From: JBBAAW01 sp041658075
GTDB lineage: Bacteria > Patescibacteriota > WWE3 > UBA101185 > UBA10185
Direction: 5' to 3'
Length of the DNA stretch: 25,397 bases
Assembly: GCA_041658075.1 (NCBI GenBank)
Contig: JBBAAW010000012.1
Coordinates: 1 to 25,397 of the forward strand
The notes below the pieces were generated by a model that made no database searches, was not told where the DNA came from, and was given only the letters and a program-made list of their open reading frames with translations. Positions 1-7,485 of the stretch are shown piece by piece. Position 1 is the stretch's first letter; each line of letters opens with the position of its first letter. The translations under genes and the position numbers were made by a program.

Positions 1-152
1 ATTAATGCTTGTTTTAATTGACTGGGAATACCGCCTTTTAACAAATTCTCAATTTCCTGCCAGTCTCGCGTTACCATTGCCGTAACGCGCTCACTTACAG
101 ACTTTTTGCCGGCCAGAAAATTTAATATTTTCTTTAAGGTCTCAATAATCAT
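1..152 (-). CDS. Hypothetical protein, N-terminal part only (runs off the window)
   Basis: The first 50 codons of a gene are visible; the rest lies beyond position 1. The protein begins MIIETLKKILNFLAGKKS and continues as a charged, probably helical segment with the stretch TRDWQEIENLLKGG. Its ATG (152-150) overlaps the gatA stop codon in the four bases ATGA, so it is very likely co-transcribed with gatA and translated by coupling. I do not recognise the family. It is not the start of GatB, which would begin with a glutamine/Yqey-type amidotransferase sequence. The frame is open throughout and the overlap is typical of this operon, so a real gene is likely; the function is unknown. Confidence 0.7.
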   Translation of the reverse strand, partial: MIIETLKKILNFLAGKKSVSERVTAMVTRDWQEIENLLKGGIPSQLKQAL

Positions 153-1597
153 TTAAACTCCTTTATCGCGCTTGGATATTGTAAATGAAAATCTGTAGAA
201 TCCTGAAAGGCTTTTGCTATAGAAAGAACTTTACCTTCGGCAAAATGTGGACCAATAATCTGCATGCCCACCGGAAAACCTTTAGCATAACCACAAGGGA
301 CACTAATTACCGGAAGGCCTGCCATAGAACCCGGAATTTGTAACATATCAATAAGTTCTCCAAAAATTGGTGAGGAATCGAGCTGTCCGATTGGTACAGG
401 GAGATTTGGTAAAGTGGGTCCAACTATTACATCCACATCCTTAAAAGCTTTATTAAAACCATCAATAATCAGAGTCCTCACTTTTTGGGCTTTTGCATAA
501 TACTCGTCGTAATATCCTGCGCTTAAAGTGTAGGTGCCCAGCATCATACGCCTTTTAGCCTCGTAACCAAAAACGTCTCTAGTACAACCAAACCTTATGC
601 CATCAAATCTAGCTAAGTTTGACGACACTTCCGATCTTTGAATAACCGTATAAACTGCCACAGCATATTTTGGATGAAGAAGATCTATCTCTCGTACTTC
701 TGCACCCGATTTTTTAAGTAAATCGATCCCTTCCATAATTCGGTTTTTTATTTCTGGAGTTTCAAAATCAATTTCAAAGTAACTTCTTGGCACTCCAATT
801 CTAAGTTTCTTAATATCAAAATCCCCAACAGCTTTGGAATAGTCATCCACAACATCCTTAGAAGACGTAGCATCCTTTGGGTCGTGTCCAGCCAGAACAC
901 CTAGTAATAAAGCGCTATCTTCAACGTTTTTGGTAATTGGGCCCGGAGAATCCGTGGAGGAAGCCATTGCTATAAGACCGTATCTACTGACTCGTCCATA
1001 AGAAGGTTTTAAACCTGTAACACCGCACCACGAAGCGGGGCAGCGAATACTACCACCCGTATCCGACCCAATAGCGAAGGTACACAAATGTGATGCTACT
1101 GCCACAGCAGAACCACCAGACGAACCGCCAGGAACCCTTGTTAAATCCCAAGGATTTCTAGAAACAAAGAAGTCAGAAGCATCGGTTGTCCCACCATGAC
1201 CAAAGGCATCAAGATTAGTTTTTCCCAAAAGTATTGCCCCGGATTTTTTTAATCTCTCTGTGACTGTGGATTCATAAGGAGGGATATAGCCCTTTAAAAT
1301 ATTAGAGGCTGCGGTAGTTTCAATTCCCAATGTTGAATAATTATCCTTGCAAACATAAGGAATTCCTAACAAAAGCTGGGCGTCAAATGCTTCAACTCCC
1401 CTTGCTTCGATCTGCTTATCCGCTGTTTTTGCTTGCTCCAACGATGAATCTTCCAATACTTTAATAAACGCCTTTAAATACCCGTCAAGCTTTTTTATCT
1501 CATCAAGACAGGCTTTAGTAAGGCCGTAGGAGGTGAAAGCTTTGGACTTTAACCCATCAATCGCCTCTTTAATTGTGACTTCATTCAAAGTCTTCAT
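149..1597 (-). CDS. gatA: Asp-tRNA(Asn)/Glu-tRNA(Gln) amidotransferase subunit A (GatA)
   Basis: Catalytic glutaminase subunit of GatCAB, which converts misacylated Glu-tRNA(Gln) and/or Asp-tRNA(Asn) to Gln-tRNA and Asn-tRNA in the cytoplasm. The 482 residues match the usual family length. The amidase signature is clear: Lys84 in VCKDN, the Gly/Ser loop GGSSGGS with cis-Ser159, and the nucleophile Ser183 in DTGGSIR. The 24- and 99-residue spacings are those of the Lys-Ser-Ser triad known from bacterial GatA. The start ATG overlaps the gatC stop by ATGA at 1594-1597, and the stop overlaps the next gene in the same way. GatB is not in the window. Identification is secure. Confidence 0.97.
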   Translation of the reverse strand: MKTLNEVTIKEAIDGLKSKAFTSYGLTKACLDEIKKLDGYLKAFIKVLEDSSLEQAKTADKQIEARGVEAFDAQLLLGIPYVCKDNYSTLGIETTAASNILKGYIPPYESTVTERLKKSGAILLGKTNLDAFGHGGTTDASDFFVSRNPWDLTRVPGGSSGGSAVAVASHLCTFAIGSDTGGSIRCPASWCGVTGLKPSYGRVSRYGLIAMASSTDSPGPITKNVEDSALLLGVLAGHDPKDATSSKDVVDDYSKAVGDFDIKKLRIGVPRSYFEIDFETPEIKNRIMEGIDLLKKSGAEVREIDLLHPKYAVAVYTVIQRSEVSSNLARFDGIRFGCTRDVFGYEAKRRMMLGTYTLSAGYYDEYYAKAQKVRTLIIDGFNKAFKDVDVIVGPTLPNLPVPIGQLDSSPIFGELIDMLQIPGSMAGLPVISVPCGYAKGFPVGMQIIGPHFAEGKVLSIAKAFQDSTDFHLQYPSAIKEFK

Positions 1598-1914
1598 GGT
1601 CGATCAAAAACCGCTTTAGTAACAAAAAGCCCTCTGCTGGTTTCTTTAGCGTTGGAAAGAGCTAAATCCTGCGTGAGTGTGGTCTTTACCGAATCGTCCC
1701 TAAAGACATTGTGCAAACCCGTAACTTGACTTGTAGGTACAACCTTGCTGGTGTCCAGTTCTTTTAAAATGTCGATCGTATCCAAAGTTTGAGGAATAGT
1801 GACTTCAAATTTTTCTATCTCCGCGTCGCTTAAATCCAGTTTGATCAGTTTTGACACTGCCAGCACCTGCTCGCGCGACATTTTTACGAACTTGTTCACC
1901 CACCCATTGGCCAT
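1594..1914 (-). CDS. gatC: Asp/Glu-tRNA amidotransferase subunit C (GatC)
   Basis: Small subunit that helps GatA and GatB assemble into the tRNA-dependent amidotransferase. The core SREQVLAVSKLIKLDLSDAE, then a heptad-like region with LDTIDILKELDTS and a C-terminal FRDD segment, is typical of GatC. Most GatC proteins begin near residue 12 here (ATG at 1881). I kept the ATG at 1914 because a strong GGAGG lies 10 nt before it, inside the end of htpX, whereas the inner ATG has no clear ribosome site. The first 11 residues are therefore an unusual extension or a mis-chosen start. The gene overlaps gatA by 4 nt and starts 2 nt after the htpX stop. Confidence 0.92.
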   Translation of the reverse strand: MANGWVNKFVKMSREQVLAVSKLIKLDLSDAEIEKFEVTIPQTLDTIDILKELDTSKVVPTSQVTGLHNVFRDDSVKTTLTQDLALSNAKETSRGLFVTKAVFDRP

Positions 1915-1916
1915 AC

Positions 1917-2819
1917 CTACATTTCCTCCAATAGTCGAATTCTTTCCGCCACGGGTGGGTGGGTACTAAAAAGTTTTGCCATAAAACTTACCTGGTTACC
2001 TTTTAACGGATTGGTTATATACAAATGGGCAGTAGCTCCGTTAGCGGCTTCCAAAACTTCTTTATCGGACGATATTTTCCTTAAAGCGTCCGCCAAGCCC
2101 TTAGGATAACGGGTCAACAATGCTGCAGAAGAGTCGGCCAAAAATTCTCGCTGACGACTAAGCGCCAGTTTAATAAGCGACGCGATAATTGGGCTAAGTA
2201 AAAGCAGAACCAGTCCTATTAACATTAAGGCTCCCGAACCTTCCCCTCGATCTTTCTTGCGACCACCCCCATAAAACATTCCGCGAGTAAACCAGTCAGA
2301 CAAAAGCACTATGGTGCCCACTAAAACGCTAACAATAGACATTAAACGAATGTCGTAATTACCAATGTGGGATAACTCGTGAGCAACAACACCTTCTAGC
2401 TCCAGCTTATCGAGTCGATCAATAATACCGGTAGTAAAGCAAATTACCGCATGTTGCGGGTCACGACCAGTGGCAAACGCGTTCATGGCTGTGTCGTCAA
2501 CTACATAAATCTTTGGCTTTGGCAAGCCCGACCCTATACAAAGATTCTCTACTAATTGATGGACATACAAATTATTCGACTCTTTTAGCTCCTTAGCGCC
2601 AGAAATCGCCAGCACAATCTTATCGCTCTCGTAATAGCTAATAAACCCTGAAATTCCGCTAAAGATAAGCGCGAATCCCAAAAAAGTTAGGCCGCTTCCC
2701 TCACCAAAATATTGACCCGCAAAATATCCCACGGCGGATATTACAGCCGTGAAAGCTACCATTATATAGATGGTTTGACGCTTATTCTCGTCTATTCTAC
2801 TGTAAATACTCGTATTCAT
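1917..2819 (-). CDS. htpX: HtpX-like membrane zinc metalloprotease (M48)
   Basis: Membrane-bound zinc endopeptidase of peptidase family M48B, expected to degrade damaged membrane proteins with the active site facing the cytoplasm. With the ATG at 2819 the protein has 300 residues and begins MNTSIYSRIDENKRQT. Two hydrophobic segments follow (YIMVAFTAVISAVGYFAG and the FLGFALIFSGISGF region), then the zinc motif HELSH (His147, Glu148, His151), two further membrane spans, and the third-ligand region RQREFLADSSA. The frame is open upstream to a TTG at 2915, but that extension has no ribosome site and is unlike the family N-terminus. The neighbour lemA is the common partner of htpX. No strong Shine-Dalgarno sequence precedes the ATG; a structured leader does. 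Confidence 0.93.
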   Translation of the reverse strand: MNTSIYSRIDENKRQTIYIMVAFTAVISAVGYFAGQYFGEGSGLTFLGFALIFSGISGFISYYESDKIVLAISGAKELKESNNLYVHQLVENLCIGSGLPKPKIYVVDDTAMNAFATGRDPQHAVICFTTGIIDRLDKLELEGVVAHELSHIGNYDIRLMSIVSVLVGTIVLLSDWFTRGMFYGGGRKKDRGEGSGALMLIGLVLLLLSPIIASLIKLALSRQREFLADSSAALLTRYPKGLADALRKISSDKEVLEAANGATAHLYITNPLKGNQVSFMAKLFSTHPPVAERIRLLEEM

Positions 2820-2916
2820 ATTGTTTTGACACCAGGAAGGTTTTCGTGGGATTCGAGGAGTGGGCACTAAACGCGGGTCCCGCTCCAAGAAGACACGAAA
2901 ACCTGATGCTGCCAAA
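2820..2916 (-). other. Structured leader between lemA and htpX
   Basis: The 97 nt between the lemA stop and the htpX start contain a perfect 10-bp inverted repeat, GGTTTTCGTG/CACGAAAACC (plus-strand arms 2839-2848 and 2894-2903). Nested inside are GCGGG-A-CCCGC (2873-2883) and a possible GGAG/CTCC pairing. CAGG and CCTG just outside the arms could extend or slide the stem. All other gaps in this operon are under about 20 nt, so this one stands out. There is no U-tract, so it is not an ordinary terminator. It may be a processing signal, an attenuator or a regulatory leader of htpX; the function is unknown. Confidence 0.5.
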
Positions 2917-3468
2917 TTAGAAAGAAACTTTTACAGGCTCACGTTCAGCGTCGCCGGCTTCAAAAAACTCTTCCTGCTTAAACCCAAACGTACTAGCAAA
3001 AATGTTTCCCGGAAAAGTTACGATTTTAGAATTCATATCTCTTACCACAGAATTGTAAAACTGACGGGAATAAGCAATCTTGCTTTCAGTGTCACTAAGC
3101 TCATTCTGCAAATTCACAAACCCTTCTTGAGCTTTTAACTCGGGATAAGCTTCGGCAACAGCAAAAAGCGACTTTAACGCGCCTGTAAGTTGATCATCCG
3201 CTTGCAGAGCGTCTTTATGAGATCCGGCCGACATCAATGCAGATCTAGCCCGCGTTACAGCTTCAAAAACCTCTTTCTCGTGCTTGGCATAAGCTTTAAC
3301 AGTCTCTACTAAATTTGGAATTAAATCCACCCGTCTTTTTAATTGAACATCAATCCCACTCCATGCTTCTTTTACTTTGACTCGCAAGGATGCCAGGGAA
3401 TTGTAGATCCCAATTAAATACACCACAGCCAATACCGGCACAGCAATCAATAATAGTGTTGGTAACAT
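2917..3468 (-). CDS. lemA: LemA family membrane protein
   Basis: LemA-family protein of 183 residues, the usual size. An N-terminal membrane anchor (LPTLLLIAVPVLAVVYLIGIYN) precedes the signature LRVKVKEAWSGIDVQLKRR followed by DLIPNLVETVKAYAKHE. The rest is a helical, coiled-coil-like domain (YSRQFYNSVVRDMN). The biochemical role of LemA is not settled; in many bacteria it is encoded next to an M48 protease, as here with htpX. The start is fixed by GGAGG 5 nt before ATG. It lies 17 nt downstream of polX and shares its transcription direction. Confidence 0.95.
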   Translation of the reverse strand: MLPTLLLIAVPVLAVVYLIGIYNSLASLRVKVKEAWSGIDVQLKRRVDLIPNLVETVKAYAKHEKEVFEAVTRARSALMSAGSHKDALQADDQLTGALKSLFAVAEAYPELKAQEGFVNLQNELSDTESKIAYSRQFYNSVVRDMNSKIVTFPGNIFASTFGFKQEEFFEAGDAEREPVKVSF

Positions 3469-3485
3469 GTTTCCTCCTTTTAGAA

Positions 3486-5273
3486 CTAAATTTTTCGTAC
3501 GGATTTATTATACCGCACAAATTCTTTAATGAGTGCATCTTTAGGCAAAGTATTAATTACCTGATCTTTAGTTAACCAGCCCCGTCTTGCCACATCTACT
3601 CCATATTTCATTAAATCCAAACTTCCCACGGAGTGCGCGTCACTGCTAATTAAAAATTTTATGCCTCTTTTTTGCGCCGTATAGACAAGGTCATCCGGTA
3701 AATCTAGGCGGTTGGGCTGACAATTAATTTCTAGAATCTTGTTGTATTCCTCTGTGGCGTCAAAAATTTTATCCCAATCCAGATCTAAGGGCGCTCTTTC
3801 ATTAATTAGTCGTCCTGATGGATGCCCAATTACTGTAACTAACGGATTTTTTACGGCAGAGATAAGCCTTTCTGTAGCTTTTTCACGACTTTGTTCAAAA
3901 GAAGAGTGCACAGACGCCACAACGTAATCTAATTTGGACATCACGTCGTCCGACAAAGAAAGCTCCCCATCAACTAATATATTAACTTCGTAACCAAAAA
4001 GTACTCGGATGTTGTTCTGTGAACTATTTATGTGTTCGATTTTATTTCTAAAGCCTTCAATAAGACCTAAAACCTCATACTTTCCTCTATTTTGTAAACT
4101 CGGTGAATGATCGGAAATTCCCATATATTGGTAGCCTTTAGAAGTTCCCGCTTGTACCATCTCGTCCAAAGTGTTTACTCCGTCCGATAAATTGGTGTGA
4201 ACATGAAGATCGCCCTTAACGTCGCCAATGGTTATTAAATCTGGTAGAGATTTTTTGGCTGCTAACTCTACTTCGTCCTTTCCCTGGCGAATCTCCGGAG
4301 GTATCCACTCCAAACCAATTTTTTTATAAAATGCCTTTTCACTGGCAAATTCATGCAGCTTTCCGCTAACTTTTATCCCATACTCGGAAAGCGACATCCC
4401 CTTCTCCAAAGCATAAGTCCGCAAAACCACATTGTGTTGTTTTGACCCTATAAAATACTGCTCCATAGAGCCAAAACTTGAAGGGTCGCTCGTTCTAATA
4501 TCCACTTGCACACCGTTTTTAAGCCGCACAGAGGCTTTTTTGTCACCGCCACCGGTTACCTCCTCAACTTCCGGAAATTCTAAAAAATGTTTAATTACCA
4601 CATCAGGACTTTTTGTTGCTACAGCAATATCCAAGTCGCCCACAGTAGATGCCCGTCTACACAGAGATCCTAAAGTCTCAATCTTTTCCACCGCCGTTTC
4701 TTTGCTCATGTAGTCAGCAATTCTTTGGGATATCTCTTCTGCTTGATTCAACAATAACCTGGGCATTACATTTTTGTTCATTTTTTCCTGCTCAATAGCC
4801 TTTAAAATATCCGCTTCCTTTTTTTCCGCAAAGCCGGGTAGCTGCTGAATTTTGCTCTCTGTGGCAGCTTGTCGCACTTTTTCCACCGCTGTTTCCATGT
4901 CGTTTAAATTAAACGCTGTAGCCAACTTAAAAGCCGTTTTTGCACCCACGCCTTTAATTCCAATAAGCGCAAACATTCCCGCCGGCAGATCCTTTTTTAA
5001 CGCCGTAAACTCCTCCACTTTTCCCGTGGTAAAAAGCTCGTTAATATGCCCTTTTAACGACACGCCCATGCCCATTATCTGATCCAACTGATTATTTTGC
5101 CATAAGTCGTACACGGAATTGGTAATACTTTCTATGGACGAAATGGCGTTTTGATAAGCACGAATTTTAAAAACATTAGCGCCCTTAATTTCCATAGCCG
5201 CTAAAGCTTCTTTAAGGCGCTGGCATACTTCTTTGTTGGTATATTTGTACTCGGTTTGAGGTTTTAACTGCAC
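3486..5273 (-). CDS. polX: Family X DNA polymerase with C-terminal PHP domain (PolX)
   Basis: Bacterial PolX-type repair polymerase of 595 residues, expected to fill gaps in base-excision repair, with a PHP domain that acts as a 3'-5' exonuclease or AP-site nuclease. The order is: N-terminal 8-kDa-like domain (KGANVFKIRAYQNA near residue 35), helix-hairpin-helix (IGIKGVGAKTA, 104-114), nucleotidyltransferase palm with GS at 202-203, Asp213 and Asp215 in VGDLDIAV and Asp258 in VDIR, then the PHP domain with HVHTNLSDG (357-365), SDHS (387-390) and the late ISSDAHSVG motif. The start is GTG at 5273; there is no ATG before residue 27, which would cut into the conserved domain. It heads the leftward operon and is divergent from tRNA-Asp. 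A TAAGAT box lies 6 nt before GTG. Confidence 0.95.
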   Translation of the reverse strand: MQLKPQTEYKYTNKEVCQRLKEALAAMEIKGANVFKIRAYQNAISSIESITNSVYDLWQNNQLDQIMGMGVSLKGHINELFTTGKVEEFTALKKDLPAGMFALIGIKGVGAKTAFKLATAFNLNDMETAVEKVRQAATESKIQQLPGFAEKKEADILKAIEQEKMNKNVMPRLLLNQAEEISQRIADYMSKETAVEKIETLGSLCRRASTVGDLDIAVATKSPDVVIKHFLEFPEVEEVTGGGDKKASVRLKNGVQVDIRTSDPSSFGSMEQYFIGSKQHNVVLRTYALEKGMSLSEYGIKVSGKLHEFASEKAFYKKIGLEWIPPEIRQGKDEVELAAKKSLPDLITIGDVKGDLHVHTNLSDGVNTLDEMVQAGTSKGYQYMGISDHSPSLQNRGKYEVLGLIEGFRNKIEHINSSQNNIRVLFGYEVNILVDGELSLSDDVMSKLDYVVASVHSSFEQSREKATERLISAVKNPLVTVIGHPSGRLINERAPLDLDWDKIFDATEEYNKILEINCQPNRLDLPDDLVYTAQKRGIKFLISSDAHSVGSLDLMKYGVDVARRGWLTKDQVINTLPKDALIKEFVRYNKSVRKI

Positions 5274-5295
5274 AGCCTTATCTTAACAATTTTTA

Positions 5296-5324
5296 TTGAC
5301 TAAATCCACCTGTTCTGCTAAATT
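5296..5324 (+). promoter_or_regulatory. Promoter of tRNA-Asp
   Basis: TTGACT (5296-5301), a 17-nt spacer, then TAAATT (5319-5324) preceded by TGC as an extended -10. Predicted transcription start is about 5331, five bases before the mature tRNA-Asp. It probably also drives the LysM gene and tRNA-Gly behind it. Confidence 0.65.
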
Positions 5325-5335
5325 CTCAATACATT

Positions 5336-5412
5336 GGGGCCGTAGCTCAGTTGGTTAGAGCGCTTCCCTGTCACGGAAGAGGTCGCCGGTTCGAGACCGG
5401 TCGGTCCCGCCA
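5336..5412 (+). tRNA. tRNA-Asp (anticodon GTC)
   Basis: Full cloverleaf of 77 nt. The acceptor GGGGCCG pairs with CGGTCCC (one G-T pair), the D-arm is GCTC/GAGC, and the anticodon stem CTTCC/GGAAG holds the loop CTGTCAC with anticodon GTC at 5370-5372. The T-arm CCGGTTCGAGACCGG is perfect. Discriminator G and CCA are encoded (5410-5412). Confidence 0.97.
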
Positions 5413-5457
5413 GAAGTTTAATTATTCTAAAATTTAACACGCCCCAGGAAGGTTGGT

Positions 5458-5886
5458 ATGAAAAACAACAAGACTCTTGCCTTTCTTGCGTTGGCTTTTG
5501 TGGCACTTTTTTCCTATTGGACTTTTAATCAAATTCAGTTTTATCTTAACAAAGATAAAAACAAATCTTTTGAAAATTTGCCCGACACGAGTTCTTCCTC
5601 TACACAAAATTTGGGCGACAATAATGCAGATACCACGGCAACCATATCGAATAATAAAGTGGTTGATGTTGGTACCTGGGTCGCTACGGATTACAAACAA
5701 GGCGATATTAGCAAAGGAAACTACACTGTAAAAAGCGGCGACACTCTGTGGGAAATCGCGGAGGCAGTTTACGGCGACGGCACACAGTGGGTAAACATCT
5801 TAAACGCCAATTCTGCCAGCGTGGACTATCTACCCAACGGACAACAAGCCCTAATTTTCCCCGGGCAGGTGTTAGTGATACCATAG
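5458..5886 (+). CDS. Membrane-anchored LysM domain protein
   Basis: Small exported protein of 142 residues. A single N-terminal membrane segment (residues 6-24, TLAFLALAFVALFSYWTF) is followed by a Ser/Thr/Asn-rich linker (about 40-85) and one C-terminal LysM domain (about 88-141) with the typical opening YTVKSGDTLWEIAEAVYGDG and the closing PGQVLVIP. LysM domains bind N-acetylglucosamine polymers, so a peptidoglycan-binding role outside the membrane is likely. AGGAAGG ends 4 nt before the ATG. The gene lies between two tRNA genes, 45 nt after tRNA-Asp and 7 nt before tRNA-Gly, so it must share their transcript. No catalytic domain is present. Confidence 0.9.
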   Translation: MKNNKTLAFLALAFVALFSYWTFNQIQFYLNKDKNKSFENLPDTSSSSTQNLGDNNADTTATISNNKVVDVGTWVATDYKQGDISKGNYTVKSGDTLWEIAEAVYGDGTQWVNILNANSASVDYLPNGQQALIFPGQVLVIP

Positions 5887-5893
5887 ACAATAT

Positions 5894-5968
5894 GCGGGGG
5901 TAGTTCAGTGGTAGAATGCTTCCTTCCCAAGGAAGAGGTCGCGGGTTCGATCCCCGTTCCCCGCTCCA
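5894..5968 (+). tRNA. tRNA-Gly (anticodon CCC)
   Basis: Cloverleaf of 75 nt: acceptor GCGGGGG/TCCCCGC, anticodon stem CTTCC/GGAAG around the loop TTCCCAA (anticodon CCC), T-arm GCGGGTTCGATCCCCGT. Discriminator T and CCA (5966-5968) are encoded. It begins 7 nt after the LysM stop codon, leaving no room for a promoter, so it is presumably cut out of the tRNA-Asp/LysM transcript. Confidence 0.96.
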
Positions 5969-5994
5969 ATAAATCTGCTAAAATATAAGGTTAC

Positions 5995-6669
5995 ATGTCA
6001 ACTTTAGTGTTTTCAGACACACATTTTACAAAAAAATTTCACCAAAGGCAGTTTGATGCTTTAAAGAAGCTGATTTCCGAGTCGGACAAAATAATAATAA
6101 ACGGCGACTTCTGGGAAGGTTTTTCCATTTCTTTTGACGAATTTTTAAAGTCGGAATGGAACAAACTTTTCCCGCTGTTGAAACAAAAAGATACGGTGTA
6201 CATTTACGGCAATCATGACGACAAAGTTTTTAGCGATAACCGCATTTATCAATTTTGTAATAAAGCAGCGGACGAATACTGCATGGATACGCCAAAACAA
6301 AAGTATCTTTTTAGACACGGTCAGGATATTCTTTTTCCCAAGTACTCGCATGACCGTCATCAGAAAAATATTAAACGAGCAGGAAGCTTTTGGATAAAGA
6401 TGTACATTAAAATTACCCGCTTTATTCAAAATACTATCTTTAATCTTTTGGGCGCTTACGCTTTACCATTCTTTTTTAATTACATCTCTAAAGACTTAAG
6501 AAACAAGACAAGCTCCCTTCAATATCTTTTGGTTTGCGGACATACCCATCGCCCGTACTTAAACAAAAAGAATAATTTTATTGACACTGGATTTTTTGAT
6601 TACGGTTGGGCTAACTATTTAATTATTGACGATTTAGGTAATTTTACAATTGTTAACGAAAGATACTAG
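5995..6669 (+). CDS. Calcineurin-like metallophosphoesterase
   Basis: Protein of 224 residues with all metal-binding motifs of the calcineurin-like phosphoesterase fold: Asp8 and His10 (FSDTH), Asp38 (NGDFW), Asn73-His74 (YGNHDD) and the C-terminal CGHTHRP. The size and the GDFWEG motif recall LpxH-type UDP-2,3-diacylglucosamine hydrolases. A lipid A pathway is not seen here, so the substrate stays open. A hydrophobic stretch in the middle (FIQNTIFNLLGAYALPFFFNYI) could touch the membrane. ATG at 5995 is preceded by TGC-TAAAAT ten bases upstream, within the 26 nt after tRNA-Gly; AAGG is only a weak ribosome site. Confidence 0.85.
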   Translation: MSTLVFSDTHFTKKFHQRQFDALKKLISESDKIIINGDFWEGFSISFDEFLKSEWNKLFPLLKQKDTVYIYGNHDDKVFSDNRIYQFCNKAADEYCMDTPKQKYLFRHGQDILFPKYSHDRHQKNIKRAGSFWIKMYIKITRFIQNTIFNLLGAYALPFFFNYISKDLRNKTSSLQYLLVCGHTHRPYLNKKNNFIDTGFFDYGWANYLIIDDLGNFTIVNERY

Positions 6670-6727
6670 CCCAAACTGCTTGATTTTTATTCGTTAATGT
6701 GCTAATCTACTTCCGCTAATCCCCCCT

Positions 6728-7321
6728 GTGAGAGCGAAAGTTGTTTGCAGGGGAAATTTTTTATCTGCCCCATTTATTGTGATTCAGAGATGTTATATTT
6801 TAATTGACGGTAGTAACTTTTATTACAAACTCAAAGACTTGGGTTATCATGATTTACTTAACCTTAATTTTAGAAAATTTGCTTCTCTACTTGCCGATGA
6901 CCACACGATAATAAAATCTCGTTACTATGTAGGTAGGATAAGACAGACTGGAACAAAACAGGGCGAAAAAATGCTGGCGAATCAGCAAAAACTTTTTGTT
7001 GTTCTTAAAAACCACGGTTTTTCCTACTCATTGGGCTACCTTTTAGAATCTGACGGCGTGTTTCATGAAAAAGGCGTGGATGTACAAATCGCTGTGGACA
7101 TGTTAGTAGCTACCTATGAGAATCTTTGCGATCGAATAATTTTAGTGTCGTCTGACACCGATCTCGCACCCGCGATAAGAAAAGTCCAAGAAAAAGGGAA
7201 GGTTGTAGAATATGTTGGCTTCTCACACCAACCAAGCGTGGCTATGTTAAGCAGGTGTGTAGCGTCGCACATTTTAAGCGCAAAAGACATCGCGTCGGTT
7301 ATTAACCCTAAAGTTTGTTAA
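6728..7321 (+). CDS. NYN/LabA-type PIN-like domain protein (putative RNase)
   Basis: Protein of up to 197 residues with the NYN (DUF88, LabA-like) fold, a PIN-related nuclease family. The acidic residues sit where expected: Asp27 in ILIDGSNFYY, Asp118 and Asp124 in GVDVQIAVDMLV, and Asp143/Asp145 in LVSSDTDLAPAI. This suggests a metal-dependent RNase acting on an unknown RNA. The start is uncertain: GTG at 6728 gives about 20 residues of poorly conserved lead, while GTG at 6779 begins directly before the conserved RCYILIDG. Neither has a clear ribosome site. A TGC-TAATCT box at about 6703-6711 could be its -10 region. It precedes tRNA-Thr by 27 nt on the same strand. Confidence 0.85.
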   Translation: MRAKVVCRGNFLSAPFIVIQRCYILIDGSNFYYKLKDLGYHDLLNLNFRKFASLLADDHTIIKSRYYVGRIRQTGTKQGEKMLANQQKLFVVLKNHGFSYSLGYLLESDGVFHEKGVDVQIAVDMLVATYENLCDRIILVSSDTDLAPAIRKVQEKGKVVEYVGFSHQPSVAMLSRCVASHILSAKDIASVINPKVC

Positions 7322-7348
7322 AATAGATCCCACAGAACTATACTATAT

Positions 7349-7424
7349 GCCAGAGTAGCTCAGTTGGTAGAGCAATCCCTTCGTAAGGGAAAGGTCGTGA
7401 GTTCAATTCCCACCTCTGGCTCCA
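7349..7424 (+). tRNA. tRNA-Thr (anticodon CGT)
   Basis: Cloverleaf of 76 nt: acceptor GCCAGAG/CTCTGGC, D-arm GCTC/GAGC, anticodon loop TTCGTAA (anticodon CGT, 7382-7384), T-arm GTGAGTTCAATTCCCAC. The outermost anticodon-stem pair is A-A, so that stem has four pairs. CCA is encoded at 7422-7424 and overlaps a downstream hairpin. Confidence 0.94.
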
Positions 7425-7442
7425 TCCCGTCTTCACGGGATG
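7423..7442 (+). other. Hairpin abutting the tRNA-Thr 3' end
   Basis: CATCCCGT, loop CTTC, ACGGGATG: a perfect 8-bp stem whose first two bases are the last two of the encoded CCA. No T-tract follows, so it is probably not an efficient terminator; it may mark the tRNA 3'-processing site or sit as a leader hairpin before galU. Confidence 0.5.
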
Positions 7443-7485
7443 ACAAGTCAAAATTTGCCTAAAACTGGCAGAAGGAGGCTCACGC

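Noticed and set aside
149..151. Alternative genetic code (UGA as glycine)
   Set aside because: TGA ends gatA, gatC, the GH-A hydrolase and others exactly where family lengths predict, so UGA is a stop.
2820..2915. N-terminal extension of HtpX by 32 residues from TTG at 2915
   Set aside because: It starts with TTG without a ribosome site, encodes a Pro/Arg-rich stretch unlike the family, and is made of the inverted-repeat leader. The ATG at 2819 gives the normal HtpX N-terminus.
2860..3138. Plus-strand open frame of 92 codons
   Set aside because: It lies opposite the lemA start-to-end region and the htpX leader; its basic composition comes from the complementary strand. No ribosome site or family match.
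6728..6781. Frameshift or missing N-terminus in the NYN-domain gene
   Set aside because: The conserved domain is complete from RCYILIDG onward; only the choice of start codon is unclear.
7317..7345. Sigma-70-like promoter (TTGTTA, 18 nt, TATACT) for tRNA-Thr
   Set aside because: The predicted start would fall inside the tRNA (about 7352), after its first base at 7349, so it cannot yield the full tRNA.
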